Source: Halomarina oriensis (GTDB lineage: Archaea; Halobacteriota; Halobacteria; Halobacteriales; Haloarculaceae). From it: a stretch of DNA of 64,000 bases. The DNA lies in NCBI RefSeq assembly GCF_009791395.1, contig NZ_WSZK01000017.1, positions 62,001 to 126,000 on the forward strand. The letters are read 5' to 3'. This document shows, piece after piece, positions 1 to 8,689 of this stretch; positions within the stretch are counted from its first letter, which is position 1; each line of letters opens with the position of its first letter. Both the position numbers and the translations under genes were made by a program. The notes under the pieces are model-generated. The model saw nothing but the letters and a program-made list of their open reading frames with translations. It searched no databases and had not been told where the DNA came from.

Positions 1-633
1 CACTACCTCCTCGTCCGCGTCGACGCCGGCGAGGGTGGTCCCGCTCCCGAGACGTTCACACTGGTGACCGAGTCCAGCGGCAACTACGACCCCTCGACGC
101 CGACGAACGGCAACCCGCTCGCCGAGCGCGGTGCCGCGTACGACCCCGAGAACGGCGTCTCGGGTGGCTGGCTCGCGTTCACCGTCCCCGGCGGTATCGA
201 CTACTCGTCGGCCGCCGTCGCCGTCGACGGTACCGAGACCGGGTGGGCGCTGGGCGAGGCGGTCGTCTCCTCGCTCTCCGAGGCCGTCCCGTCGTTCACC
301 CTGGAGAGCGTCGACGCCCCCGAATCCGTCTCGGCGGGCACGCAGTTCGACGTGACCGTGACGGTCGCAAACGGGTCGTCGACCGACGGTACGCTCCGCG
401 GACTGGTCGACATGTCCACACCGAACTCGACGGTCAAGCCGTTCAGCGTCGACGTCGCCGGCGGTGAGACCGCGACCTACACCGAGCAGTTCTTCGCGCC
501 GACGACGGCCGAAGAAGTCGCGTTCACGCTCCGAACCGACGGCGGGAACCAGTCCGTGAGCATCGCCATCGAGGGCGGTGGGGCGAACGGGACGAACGCG
601 TCCGGGAACGCGACGAACAGCACCGGTAACTGA
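1..633 (+). CDS. Surface/secreted-type protein, C-terminal part (5' end outside window)
   Basis: The frame is open from base 1, so this is the C-terminal 210 residues of a longer protein. Visible features are a Ser/Thr/Asn-rich acidic composition, a stretch of about 90 residues that reads like a beta-sandwich (alternating Val/Thr with Asp/Gly turns, ending in an Arg-Thr-Asp-Gly-Gly-Asn-Gln segment), and a tail with closely spaced N-glycosylation sequons (NGT, NAS, NAT, NST). Such composition is usual for exported haloarchaeal cell-surface or accessory proteins. No membrane anchor follows the last sequon. The function is unknown, and the N-terminus, which would show the signal peptide and main domain, is not here. 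Confidence 0.75.
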   Translation, partial: HYLLVRVDAGEGGPAPETFTLVTESSGNYDPSTPTNGNPLAERGAAYDPENGVSGGWLAFTVPGGIDYSSAAVAVDGTETGWALGEAVVSSLSEAVPSFTLESVDAPESVSAGTQFDVTVTVANGSSTDGTLRGLVDMSTPNSTVKPFSVDVAGGETATYTEQFFAPTTAEEVAFTLRTDGGNQSVSIAIEGGGANGTNASGNATNSTGN

Positions 634-655
634 AACCCGCGACGCTCGCGGCCGC

Positions 656-1600
656 TCACTGCCGGTCAGACCCCAACCGTCGTGCGGGCGGCGTGTCCTC
701 GGCGGTGATTCGCTCGCCGTCCTCTTCTTTCCACTCCCCGAGCTCTCGCGGGTCGAGGTGGACGAACACGTCGTCGACGGCGTCGACGGCGCGTATCTCC
801 CGGACGACCGCCGTCTCGATGTCGTGGGCCTCGCCGAGCGTCAGGTCGCCTTCGATTTCGAGGTGGAGGCTGACGTCGACCTCCGGGCCGACGTGGTGGG
901 CGACCACGTCGTGGACGCCGTGGACGTCCGGGTGGGTGAGTGCCCGCTCGATGATGTCCTCGTGGAGTTCCTCGTCGGGGGCCCGACCGACGAGGTAGCC
1001 GACGTTGTCCCGGCCGATCTCGTAGCCCGTGTAGAGGATGCCCAGCGCGACCACGCCGCCCGCGAGCGGGTCGAACACCGGGTAGCCGAGCGCCGCCCCG
1101 AGCACGCCGACCAGCGCAGCGCTCGCGGTGAGGATGTCCGCCCGGTTGTCGAGAGCGGTCGCCCGGAGCGCCGGCGAGCGATGGGTGTCGGCCATCCGAG
1201 CGCAGTACCGATAGAGGAGGTACTTCACGACCGCACTGGCCGCGAGGACGCCGGCGGCCAGCGGCCCGGCGACGGCCGTCCCGCCCGCGAGAACCGACTG
1301 GACGGCCTGCCAGAGCACGCCGACGCCGGCGACGGCGATGCCGATGGCGACGACCAGCGAGACGAACGGTTCGATGCGCTCGTGCCCGTGTGGATGCCCG
1401 TCGTCGGCCGGTTGGGTCGTCAGGTAGAGGCCGGCGACGATGACGAGACTGTACGCGGTGTCGGCGAGGCTGTTGATGGCTTCCCCACCCACCGCGAGAC
1501 TGTCCGTCGAGAGGTAGACCGCGCCCTTCGCGAGCGCCAGCAGGAGGTTGACGCCGAGGACGAGCACTCCGACCCGTCTGAGCGCCGTGACGCGGTCCAT
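656..1600 (-). CDS. Cation diffusion facilitator (CDF) family metal transporter
   Basis: A 314-residue protein with about six hydrophobic segments in the first 200 residues and a soluble C-terminal domain of the CDF cytoplasmic-dimerisation type (about residues 205-290, with several His and Asp residues). The candidate metal site is NSLAD at residues 43-47 in the second membrane segment and DNRAD at 151-155 in the fifth. A His-rich loop (HPHGH, 69-73) lies between segments. These proteins export divalent metals by proton antiport. The N-x3-D / D-x3-D arrangement differs from the usual zinc-type H/D-x3-D pair, so zinc is not assured and manganese or iron is possible. It ends 22 bases from the preceding convergent gene. 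Confidence 0.88.
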   Translation of the reverse strand: MDRVTALRRVGVLVLGVNLLLALAKGAVYLSTDSLAVGGEAINSLADTAYSLVIVAGLYLTTQPADDGHPHGHERIEPFVSLVVAIGIAVAGVGVLWQAVQSVLAGGTAVAGPLAAGVLAASAVVKYLLYRYCARMADTHRSPALRATALDNRADILTASAALVGVLGAALGYPVFDPLAGGVVALGILYTGYEIGRDNVGYLVGRAPDEELHEDIIERALTHPDVHGVHDVVAHHVGPEVDVSLHLEIEGDLTLGEAHDIETAVVREIRAVDAVDDVFVHLDPRELGEWKEEDGERITAEDTPPARRLGSDRQ

Positions 1601-1698
1601 ATCGCCCCGTTAGACACTCCGAGGTAAAGGCGCTGTGGGCTGTGCCGGACGAATCCCGGAGTTAGACGGGTCGAAACTTCGACCCGGAGGCGGGGTGC

Positions 1699-2231
1699 TC
1701 ACCGGAGTCTGACCGCGCCCGAGTCACCGACCGTCGCCCCCTCCTGGGCGGCGAACGCCTCGTGGAGACGGTCGTAGGTGTCCTCGACGGCCTCGACGAT
1801 GACCTTCGTCCCGCCGACGACGGGCATGAAGTTGGTGTCGCCGTCCCAGCGCGGGACGACGTGGGTGTGGAGGTGGTCTTCGATGGACCCGCCGGCGGCC
1901 CGCCGAGGTTCAACCCCGCGTTGAACGCCTGTGGCGAGAGCGCCGTCTCCAGTGCGTCGAACGTCCGCTGTTTGAGGCGGGCGTGGTCGAGCAGTTGCTC
2001 GTCGGAGAGGCCCCGGTAGTCCCCGCCGTGGTCGTAGGGGATGACCATCGCGTGGCCGGGGTTGTACGGGTAGTTGTTGAGCAGGACGAAGCTGTGGTCG
2101 CTGCGGGCGACGATGCGGTGTTCCCGGTCGGTCCCGTCTCCGGGTAACGAACAGAACACACAGCCGTCGTCCTCGCCCGCCTCGTCGCGTTCGACCCACT
2201 CGATGCGCCACGGCGCGAACAACTGGTCCAT
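1699..2231 (-). pseudogene. HIT family nucleotide-binding protein, interrupted by a -1 frameshift
   Basis: Start is the ATG at 2231 giving [13 protein letters not shown], the usual beginning of haloarchaeal HIT proteins. A CxxC pair (CVFC) follows at about residue 28. The frame reads normally to NAGLNLG and then goes out of frame. The neighbouring frame carries [18 protein letters not shown], which holds the HIT histidine triad (H-L-H-T-H), and runs to a TGA at 1699. Restoring one G between 1902 and 1903 gives [15 protein letters not shown] and a single frame of 177 codons. HIT proteins hydrolyse AMP conjugates or dinucleoside polyphosphates. As written, the catalytic triad is lost. Sequence error or a recent mutation are both possible. 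Confidence 0.88.
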
Positions 2232-2445
2232 ACCACACACCCTCTTTGGGGTATCCTAAGCGTGTCCCTCGGCGGTGAATCGGGGGTCTGGGCTCCGTTT
2301 AGCTCTTGTGGCTGTACTCGCCGAAACGACCGTAGAACGGTGGAAAAACAGTTGTGAACGGTTCCACCTCGACCGTGGCGAACCGAGTGAAAACCGCACG
2401 ACTGCGGACGGTTTCGTCGATGAACGGCCTCCAACGGTTTGCTCC

Positions 2446-2452
2446 CTTTATA
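2446..2452 (+). promoter_or_regulatory. TATA-like element for the small zinc-ribbon gene
   Basis: TTTATAC lies 26-32 bases before the ATG at 2478, the spacing expected when transcription begins at or next to the start codon. It supports the start at 2478 rather than the upstream in-frame TTG/CTG region. Confidence 0.5.
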
Positions 2453-2477
2453 CCACCCCAGTCAGTACGCCAGAGCG

Positions 2478-2678
2478 ATGGCAGCGACACAGAACAGTCG
2501 GAACGACATGACCGAAGAGTGCGCCGAGTGCGAGTCGGAGACGGCTCACTCCGTCTCGCTCCAGATTCGCACCGAGAGCACGAAGGCAGAGAACGCCCAG
2601 TTCTCCCGCGAACCCTACCGCGTCAGCACCTGTCTCGTCTGCGGTCACGAGGCGGCCCTGCGTATGAACAACGCGTAA
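2478..2678 (+). CDS. Small zinc beta-ribbon protein, haloarchaeal conserved type
   Basis: A 66-residue protein starting MAATQNSRNDMTEECAECE. It has two CxxC pairs, CAEC near residue 14 and CLVCGH near residue 52, that can form one zinc ribbon, and ends in AALRMNNA. The protein is very similar in layout to a short family widespread in haloarchaea with no assigned role, probably nucleic-acid or protein binding. The ATG at 2478 is chosen because a TATA-like element sits at the leaderless distance. An in-frame upstream extension would begin before the promoter. It is divergent from the HIT gene. Confidence 0.8.
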   Translation: MAATQNSRNDMTEECAECESETAHSVSLQIRTESTKAENAQFSREPYRVSTCLVCGHEAALRMNNA

Positions 2679-2845
2679 GCGCCGTCCGTTCCGTCCGCCG
2701 CCCACACCGCTCGGTGGTCCACACCGTGAGGACTCCGTTGGCGACCCACTCCTCCCGACCCGTCCCCGTTCTCGCGTCGGCCCGTCACCTCGACGTGCGC
2801 GACCCTACGGAGCGAACGCTTCGGAGGACGTGCGTTCGAGGGCGA

Positions 2846-3739
2846 CTACCGCGAGCGAGTCGTCACCTCACAGCCGTCCTCGGTGACGATGACGGTGTGT
2901 TCTTTCTGACTGACGAGACGGCCCTCGGCCTCCTGGAGGACGGGGTAGCCGTGGACGATGCCCTGCTGTTTCAGCCGTCGGAGCGCCATCTCCGCACGGT
3001 CGGTGTCCAGCCACCGCGTCGCAAACGGGAGCGTCCGGAACTCCTCGGTCACCTGCTCGACGACCTGCCGTGCCTGCCGGTTGCGGACGCTGCGCTCGTG
3101 TTCGAGCGCGAAGATCTCCTCGGTGGAGCCTTCGCCGACCTTCCCGGACCCGTCGGTGGCGAACGGTTCGACGGCGACGACGTCGCCCGCCTCCAGTTCG
3201 ACGCCCGTGTCGACGGCCCGGTTGGGGATGTTCGGCGGGATGTGCTGTTGCCAGTGGCCCAGTCCGTGCCCGGTGAGGTTGACGACCGGGTTGAACCCGT
3301 AGCCGTCGATGGTCTCTTCGATGGCCGCCCCGAGTTCGCCGGTGTGGACGCCCGGTTCGACGAGGTCGAGCGCCGCGTCGAGCGCCTCCTCGCTCGCCGT
3401 CGCCAGGTCGTCGTTGCCCGAGAGGTCGACGGTGATGGCGGTGTCGGCCAGCCAGCCGTCGACGTGGACGCCGATGTCGAGGTTCACCATCTCCTCGCCG
3501 AACGTCGTCTCGTCGTCGACACCGGGCGTCGCGTGCGCGGCCTCGTGGTCGATGCTGATGTTGACCGGGAACGCCGGCTTCCCGCCGAGTTCTCGAATCC
3601 GGTCTTCGGCCCACTCCGCGACGTCGAGGTGCCTCGTACCGACATCGACGCGCTCTGCGGCCTCGTCGCGTACCTCCGCGAGAATCTCGCCCGCCTCGCG
3701 GTGTTTCTCGTACTGCTCCGTCGAAAGATCGACGCTCAT
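2846..3739 (-). CDS. map: Methionine aminopeptidase, type II
   Basis: 297 residues, the usual length of archaeal type II enzymes. It removes the initiator methionine from new proteins using two divalent metals. Seen in order: the metal ligands of the pita-bread fold in MVNLDIGVHVDG and WLADTAITVD (two Asp), GHGLGHWQQH with the ligand and substrate His, AVEPFATDGSG with a ligand Glu, a helical insertion (about residues 215-265) that marks type II, and the last Glu in HTVIVTEDG. The start ATG at 3739 gives MSVDLSTEQYEKHREAG, the normal N-terminus. It is transcribed alone. Confidence 0.97.
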   Translation of the reverse strand: MSVDLSTEQYEKHREAGEILAEVRDEAAERVDVGTRHLDVAEWAEDRIRELGGKPAFPVNISIDHEAAHATPGVDDETTFGEEMVNLDIGVHVDGWLADTAITVDLSGNDDLATASEEALDAALDLVEPGVHTGELGAAIEETIDGYGFNPVVNLTGHGLGHWQQHIPPNIPNRAVDTGVELEAGDVVAVEPFATDGSGKVGEGSTEEIFALEHERSVRNRQARQVVEQVTEEFRTLPFATRWLDTDRAEMALRRLKQQGIVHGYPVLQEAEGRLVSQKEHTVIVTEDGCEVTTRSR

Positions 3740-4083
3740 ACTCGGCGTTCCTCGCTCCGAGCAAAAGAGGTTGTGCTGTCCACCCGTTCCGGGTCGCTAC
3801 GCGGCGGTGTGCGAGTCGCTCGCCGACGAAGGTCTATATAGTCCACTTGGGGAGGACGTACTCCGGCGACGCCGTACAGCGACCCGGACGGTCGACGCTA
3901 CCGGAACGACGGTCGGACGCGACGGTCGGGGCGTTCTCGTTCGCCCTCCCTCGAACGCGCAACCGACGTCCGTGTACGGCTTCGGTCCGGGGGTCGCCCC
4001 GTACCACCACGTCGAGCGTGTCCACGGCGTCGAGTGCATCGAGCACTCGGGACTGGACGGTCTTGCTGGTCCTCGGCCGGTTA
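3740..4083. other. Gene-free stretch between map and the isoaspartyl peptidase gene; weak open frame
   Basis: 344 bases with no recognisable gene. On the minus strand a frame open from a GTG at 4046 to a TAG at 3834 (70 codons) begins with a plausible haloarchaeal pattern (LDALDAVDTLDVVVRGDP) but becomes Arg-rich and low in information after about 30 codons, and its stop sits inside CTATATAG at 3833-3840. I do not recognise it and do not call it a gene. The CTATATAG palindrome could be a TATA element for map, which would give a leader of roughly 70 bases. Confidence 0.3.
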
Positions 4084-5007
4084 CTACTCCTCGTTCGCGT
4101 GGCGACCCGTCTGCATCGCGTCGGAGTTGAACGCGCTCCCCGCTCGTCCCTCGGCGTCCATCACGACGACGCCCGCGCTGCTCTCGGTGATGTCCTCGAA
4201 CTCCTCGATAGCGAGTTCCGCCGCCTGCTGTGGGTTCCGTCCCAGTTCGAGGTGGTCGACCGCACGGCGCGCGAGCGTGACACGGACGATGTCCTCGCCC
4301 GCGCCCGTCGAACTCGCGCCGCCGGCGTGGGTGCAGAAGAACCCCGACCCGACCTGCGGGACGTCGCCGACGCGACCCGCCAGCGCCCGCCAACGTCCGC
4401 CCGTCGAGGTGAGCGCGGCCACCGTCTCGCCGTCCGACGCGACGGCACCGACCGTATCCGACTCGTGGTGGGCGTCGCTCCCGGCGCTCGCACCGTCGCC
4501 CGGCGAGTCGTCGCCCTCGGGTGCGCCCCCGAAGTCGTCACGGAGCCATCGCAACTGCGCGAGGACGTCGTCGTTCGCCGGCGGTTCCTCGTCGGCCCAC
4601 TGCTCGCGGGTCCGGTCGCTCCAGAGGTCGGTCTCCACTTCGATGTCCGAAGCGGCCGCGAGGTCGACGGCGTGGACGCCCGAGACGCAGACGTGTGGCG
4701 TCTCCTCCATGACGAGGCGAGCGACCTCTGAGGCGTGTTCGACGCCGGGCATCGAGGCCGCCGCGCCGACCTCCCGGTCGCTGGTCATCACGCCCGCGTC
4801 GGTGCGGACGACGCCGTCGGACTGGACCGACCCGCCGACGCCCGCGTTGAATCGCGGCGACGACTCCAGCACTCGGACCGTCTCGACGACGGCGTCGAGC
4901 GGCGTCTCGGCGTCGCGGCCGGCGGCGACGGCCTCGTCGAGCACCGCCTGTCGTGGCCCCGGTTCCTCGATGGCGCTCCCCGCTCCGCCGTGTGCGATGA
5001 CGTACAT
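4084..5007 (-). CDS. Isoaspartyl peptidase / L-asparaginase, Ntn-hydrolase family
   Basis: 307 residues. This family is made as a precursor that cleaves itself before a threonine, which becomes the N-terminal nucleophile of the beta subunit, and then hydrolyses isoaspartyl dipeptides or asparagine. Seen: the N-terminal HGGAGS motif, FNAGVGGSVQSDG with the family oxyanion/autocleavage region, a Gly/Asp/Ser-rich linker (about 165-185), then the cleavage site ESD|TVGAVA with the nucleophile Thr, and further on STGG, GSGFF and a C-terminal AFNSDAMQTG strand. The enlarged acidic linker before the cleavage site is typical of halophile versions. It is divergent from the next gene across 186 bases. 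Confidence 0.93.
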   Translation of the reverse strand: MYVIAHGGAGSAIEEPGPRQAVLDEAVAAGRDAETPLDAVVETVRVLESSPRFNAGVGGSVQSDGVVRTDAGVMTSDREVGAAASMPGVEHASEVARLVMEETPHVCVSGVHAVDLAAASDIEVETDLWSDRTREQWADEEPPANDDVLAQLRWLRDDFGGAPEGDDSPGDGASAGSDAHHESDTVGAVASDGETVAALTSTGGRWRALAGRVGDVPQVGSGFFCTHAGGASSTGAGEDIVRVTLARRAVDHLELGRNPQQAAELAIEEFEDITESSAGVVVMDAEGRAGSAFNSDAMQTGRHANEE

Positions 5008-5193
5008 GCCCCCGCTGGCGGTGGGAGCGGCTTAACTCCCGGCGACTCGCCGCCGGTCGGTCGCGCGACGACGACCGGTTCCGGGCCGACGACGGTGAGC
5101 CGACGGAGAGAACGTCACAACGGGCAGAGAGTGGCCGCGCTCGGACACGGTCGGACGCGAACCCTTTTTCGACGCGCCGCGAGTGCGGCCTGC

Positions 5194-5895
5194 ATGGCGT
5201 TCGACCGCAGTCCCCCGAGCGACGTCACCGTCGTCGACCGCTTCGACGGCGGCGTCGGCTGGCGGGTCCACCCCGAGGAACGCGCCGCCCGCACGAGTCA
5301 CGCGTTCGTCGCGGACGAGGAGGTGTGGGTCGTCGACCCGCTCGACGCACCGGGCGTCGACGACCTACTGACCGAGTACGGCGAGGTGGCCGGCGTCGCG
5401 GTCCTCTCGACCCTCCACACGCGCGACGCGGCGGCGTTCGCCCGCCGTCACGACGTTCCCGTCTCGCTCCCGCCGAACAGTGAGCGAGTCGCCGAGCGAC
5501 TCGACGCGCCCACCCGACGACTCCGGAACGGCGACGGCGGGTTCACCTACCGACAGACGACGCCGCTCCCGTCGTGGCGCGAGACGGTGGCGTATCGGGC
5601 GTCCGACGGGACGCTGTACGCCGCCGACAGCCTCGGGACCGTCGCCGGGTGGGTCACGGGGGAGGAACGACTCGGCGTCTACCTGTTCTGCCGGCCGGTT
5701 CCGCCTCGTCGGCTGTTCGCGGGCTACGCCCCCGACCGGGTGCTGGTCGGGCACGGCGACGGGGTGTTCGACGAGGCGAGCGTGGCGCTCGACGACGCGC
5801 TGGCCGGCGCACGACGACGGTTCCCGCGGGCGCTGGCCGAGGACGGCGGGGCACAGCTTCGAGCGCTCGCGGACGCGCTCTCCGCGTCGGCGTGA
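5194..5895 (+). CDS. Conserved haloarchaeal protein resembling a metallo-beta-lactamase fold without its metal motif
   Basis: 233 residues starting MAFDRSPPSDVTVVD. The plan WVVDPLDAPGVDDLL, then AVLSTLHTRDAAAFARRHDVPV, then LYAADSLGT and VLVGHGDGVFD follows the strand order of metallo-beta-lactamase-like hydrolases, but the HxHxDH metal motif is not present: the position has STLHTRDA. A hydrolase-derived protein that has lost or changed its metal site is a fair inference, and no function can be stated. The ATG at 5194 is chosen because a T-rich TATA-like element (5165-5170) lies 24-29 bases upstream. The same frame stays open upstream but without a promoter. Confidence 0.75.
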   Translation: MAFDRSPPSDVTVVDRFDGGVGWRVHPEERAARTSHAFVADEEVWVVDPLDAPGVDDLLTEYGEVAGVAVLSTLHTRDAAAFARRHDVPVSLPPNSERVAERLDAPTRRLRNGDGGFTYRQTTPLPSWRETVAYRASDGTLYAADSLGTVAGWVTGEERLGVYLFCRPVPPRRLFAGYAPDRVLVGHGDGVFDEASVALDDALAGARRRFPRALAEDGGAQLRALADALSASA

Positions 5896-5971
5896 GGGCG
5901 GTGTCGGGCGACACGAGCGGACTCCAACGAGACGCGACACCACGCCCGTTCTCGTCTGATAACGGCAGACC

Positions 5972-5978
5972 TTTTACC
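5972..5978 (+). promoter_or_regulatory. TATA element for icd
   Basis: TTTTACC lies 23-29 bases before the ATG at 6001. The spacing points to a leaderless mRNA and decides the start at 6001 over an in-frame ATG at 5986, which would lie too close to the promoter. Confidence 0.6.
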
Positions 5979-6000
5979 GCGACGTGTGGAGTTGCCGCCA

Positions 6001-7260
6001 ATGTCTTACGAGAAGGTCGACGTGCCCGAGGAGGGCGAGCCGATTACGGTAGCGGACGACGGCGACGAACTCGACGTGCCCGAGAACCCCATCATCCCCA
6101 TCATCTACGGGGACGGTATCGGACAGGACGTCGGTCCCGCCGCACAGACCGTGCTCGACGCCGCCGCGGAGGCGACCGGCCGGGACATCAGCTGGATGCG
6201 ACTCTACGCCGGCGAGTCCGCCCGCGAGAAGTACGACGAGAACCTCCCGGACGACACCGTCGACGCCATCCGCGAGTTCCGCGTCGCCATCAAGGGCCCG
6301 CTGACGACACCCGTCGGTGCCGGCTTCCGTTCGCTGAACGTCGCGCTCCGGAAGAAACTCGACCTCTATGCGAACATGCGCCCGACGTTCCACCTCGACG
6401 GCGTCCCCTCGCCGATGAAGAACCCCGAGGCCATGGACATGGTCAACTTCCGTGAGAACACGGAGGACGTCTACGCCGGCATCGAGTGGGAGGCCGGCAG
6501 CGACGAGGTCCAGGAGGTCAAGGAGTTCGTCGAGGAGCAGATGGGCTTCGACTCGACCATCCACGACGGTCCGGTCGGCATCGGTGTCAAACCCATCACC
6601 GAGTTCGGGACGAAGCGACTGGTTCGCAAGGCCATCGACTACGCACTGGAGAACGACCGCGACTCGGTCACGCTCGTCCACAAGGGGAACATCATGAAGT
6701 TCACCGAGGGCGCGTTCCGTGACTGGGGCTACGAGGTCGCAGAGGAGGAGTACGGCGACGAAGTCATCACCGAGGACACGCTCTGGGAGGAGAACGACGG
6801 TGACGCCCCCGAGGACGTCGTCGTCGTCAACGACCGCATCGCCGACAACATGCTCCAGCAGATCATGACGCGCACCGAGCAGTACGACGTGCTCGCCATG
6901 CCGAACCTCAACGGCGACTACCTCTCGGACGCCGCCGGCGCACAGATCGGCGGTCTCGGCATCGCGCCCGGCGCGAACATCGGCGACGGCCGCATGCTCG
7001 CCGAACCCGTCCACGGCTCGGCACCCAAGTACGCCGGTCAGGACAAGGTCAACCCCTCGGCGCTCATCCTCTCGGGCCGCATCATGCTCGAGTACCTCGG
7101 CTGGACCGACGCCGCGGACCTGCTCCGCGACGCCATCGAGGAGACCATCTCCGCCGGCGAGGTCACCTACGACATCGAGCGTCAGATCGACGGCGGCGAG
7201 AAACTCGCCACCAGCGAGTTCGCAGAGCGCGTCGCAGAGCGCATCCGCGACAAGGCGTAA
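6001..7260 (+). CDS. icd: Isocitrate dehydrogenase (NADP-type)
   Basis: 419 residues, matching haloarchaeal enzymes of the citric acid cycle that oxidise isocitrate to 2-oxoglutarate. Seen: YGDGIGQDVGP at the N-terminal nucleotide-binding side, KGPLTTPVG and SLNVALRKKLDLYANMRP with the substrate arginines, FRENTEDVYAGIEWE, VHKGNIMKFTEG with the catalytic Lys, NDRIADNMLQQ, NLNGDYLSDAAGAQIGGLG, and AEPVHGSAPKYAGQ near the coenzyme site. The acidic surface is strong. The start at 6001 gives MSYEKVDVPEEGEPI. It stands alone, with its stop close to the convergent lipoprotein gene. Confidence 0.97.
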   Translation: MSYEKVDVPEEGEPITVADDGDELDVPENPIIPIIYGDGIGQDVGPAAQTVLDAAAEATGRDISWMRLYAGESAREKYDENLPDDTVDAIREFRVAIKGPLTTPVGAGFRSLNVALRKKLDLYANMRPTFHLDGVPSPMKNPEAMDMVNFRENTEDVYAGIEWEAGSDEVQEVKEFVEEQMGFDSTIHDGPVGIGVKPITEFGTKRLVRKAIDYALENDRDSVTLVHKGNIMKFTEGAFRDWGYEVAEEEYGDEVITEDTLWEENDGDAPEDVVVVNDRIADNMLQQIMTRTEQYDVLAMPNLNGDYLSDAAGAQIGGLGIAPGANIGDGRMLAEPVHGSAPKYAGQDKVNPSALILSGRIMLEYLGWTDAADLLRDAIEETISAGEVTYDIERQIDGGEKLATSEFAERVAERIRDKA

Positions 7261-7317
7261 GCGACCGACACCGCTCTCGTTTCTCTCGATACTCTCGCTC
7301 CGAGCGCCGCCACCGGG

Positions 7318-8197
7318 TCAGAGTCGTCTGTTCGGCTCCGGGGCGTCCACGCCGCCGCTGCCGTTCTCGACGGCCAGTCGATACCACGGGGGGGCGCTCG
7401 ATGCGCGTCCGGCCGATGTCCGAGAGCTGCATCGTCTCGACGACGGTGAGGGTACGGTCGTCGAGCGTCACGTCGTAGACCAGTCGGTACGACCGGACCA
7501 GTCCCGACTCGGTGAGCAGCATCGTCAGCGTCGCGTTCCGGACGCCGCTCGTGAGCGTCGGCGGGTCGAGCGCACTCGGTCGCTTCAGCGTCTCGCCGAC
7601 GAGCAGGACGGTTCCCGGGGCCGGCCCGTCCCTGACCTCGAAGTCGAACGCGCTCGTGAGTGCACTCACCCGTTCGTTCCCGGTGATGCCGACGATGATG
7701 GGCGAGAACTGCTCGGTCGGAGCGAGTCGATAGCTGACCGCGCCGTCGTCTTCGAACCGTGCGACGGTGGTCGAGCCGTTGCTGTAGAGGTCGATACGAG
7801 TGGCGAACGACCGAACCGGATACTCCCGCGAGACGTTCTGGACCTGCGAGTAACGGAACTCGACGCGGTAGGGTGCGGCCTCGTAGGTCCGGTCGGTTCG
7901 GCTGAGGGTCGTCTCGTCCCCTTCGATGAGCCGGGTCGTCTCCCGGGTGAACGACGCCCCGAGCAGTGCCTCGCGGTGGGCTTCGGCGAGCGCGACCGGG
8001 TCGACGGCCCCGGAGAGTGCGACTCCCGGTGCGATGCCGTCGGCGGCGTCGGGCGTCGATGTCGGGGCGTCGGTCGGGACCGCCGCTGGCGTGACGGTCA
8101 CCTGCCCGTCGGGGGCGGCAGGGCTACTCTGCTGGAAGCCACACCCCGCGAGCGGAACGACGAGGAGTACCGCGACGACCACCGCCACCCGACGCAT
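7318..8197 (-). pseudogene. Haloarchaeal lipoprotein, frame broken in a 7-base homopolymer near its 3' end
   Basis: The N-terminus has a hydrophobic signal and a lipobox (VPLAGC), then a Thr/Pro/Ala-rich spacer and a domain of about 230 residues rich in Arg, Thr and Val, as in a large haloarchaeal group of secreted lipoproteins without known role. After IERPP the reading frame turns into Arg-rich nonsense and would run 98 bases into icd. If the run at 7388-7394 (seven G on the plus strand) had six, the protein would read IERPPWYRLAVENGSGG and stop at 7318 after 292 residues, clear of icd. The PPWY segment is the kind of ending seen in this group. This restored end is used here. Confidence 0.8.
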
Positions 8198-8280
8198 ACC
8201 TCTCGTTCGACCGCCCGAGACCTAAGCGTTCGCCACCGGACGGGGATGTCCCCGTGTCACGGGCGGTCGGCCCGTTCGCC

Positions 8281-8619
8281 TCACTTCGCCCACGGGACGT
8301 CGCGGCGTGGCGGCGCGAACACCTCGACGCCGGTCACCGTCTCGTCGCCGTCGTTGCGGGCGGCGTGGGGTTCGTCGCTCGGGATGTCGTAGCCGTCGCC
8401 CGGTTCGACGGTCAGTTCCTCGCCATCGACGACGAACGTGAGCGTCCCCTCGACGACGTAGCCCGTCTGCTCGTGCGGGTGGCTGTGCTCGGGGACGGTC
8501 GCGCCCGGTTCGATGTGGAAGTACTGCAGGCTCACCGCCTCGCCGCCGACGACCTGTCCCAACTCGACACCCTCGACGGCCTCGACCAGGTCCCAGTCGT
8601 CCGGAGTCGCTATCTCCAT
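8281..8619 (-). CDS. Small cupin domain protein
   Basis: 112 residues forming one cupin barrel. The metal-binding histidines are in EHSHPHEQTGYVVEG (motif 1, with the Glu of the second turn) and in IPSDEPHAARN (motif 2). GDGYDI sits before the second motif. Cupins of this size bind a metal and serve as small enzymes or sensors, and the substrate cannot be told. The ATG at 8619 (MEIATPDDWDLV) is preferred to a GTG eight codons upstream because the extra residues are not cupin-like. It is divergent from the next gene, with only 70 bases between. Confidence 0.88.
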   Translation of the reverse strand: MEIATPDDWDLVEAVEGVELGQVVGGEAVSLQYFHIEPGATVPEHSHPHEQTGYVVEGTLTFVVDGEELTVEPGDGYDIPSDEPHAARNDGDETVTGVEVFAPPRRDVPWAK

Positions 8620-8689
8620 GCACACCACTCGTCGCCCACCCAACTAACCCTTCGGAGGGTTTTCGACGGTTCGGGCGATACGTCGGTGT

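Noticed and set aside
3834-4046. A 70-codon gene from a GTG at 4046 on the minus strand
   Set aside because: Only its first 30 codons look protein-like, it has no promoter I can see and no recognisable similarity, and the end is Arg/Ser-rich. Kept only as a comment on the gap.
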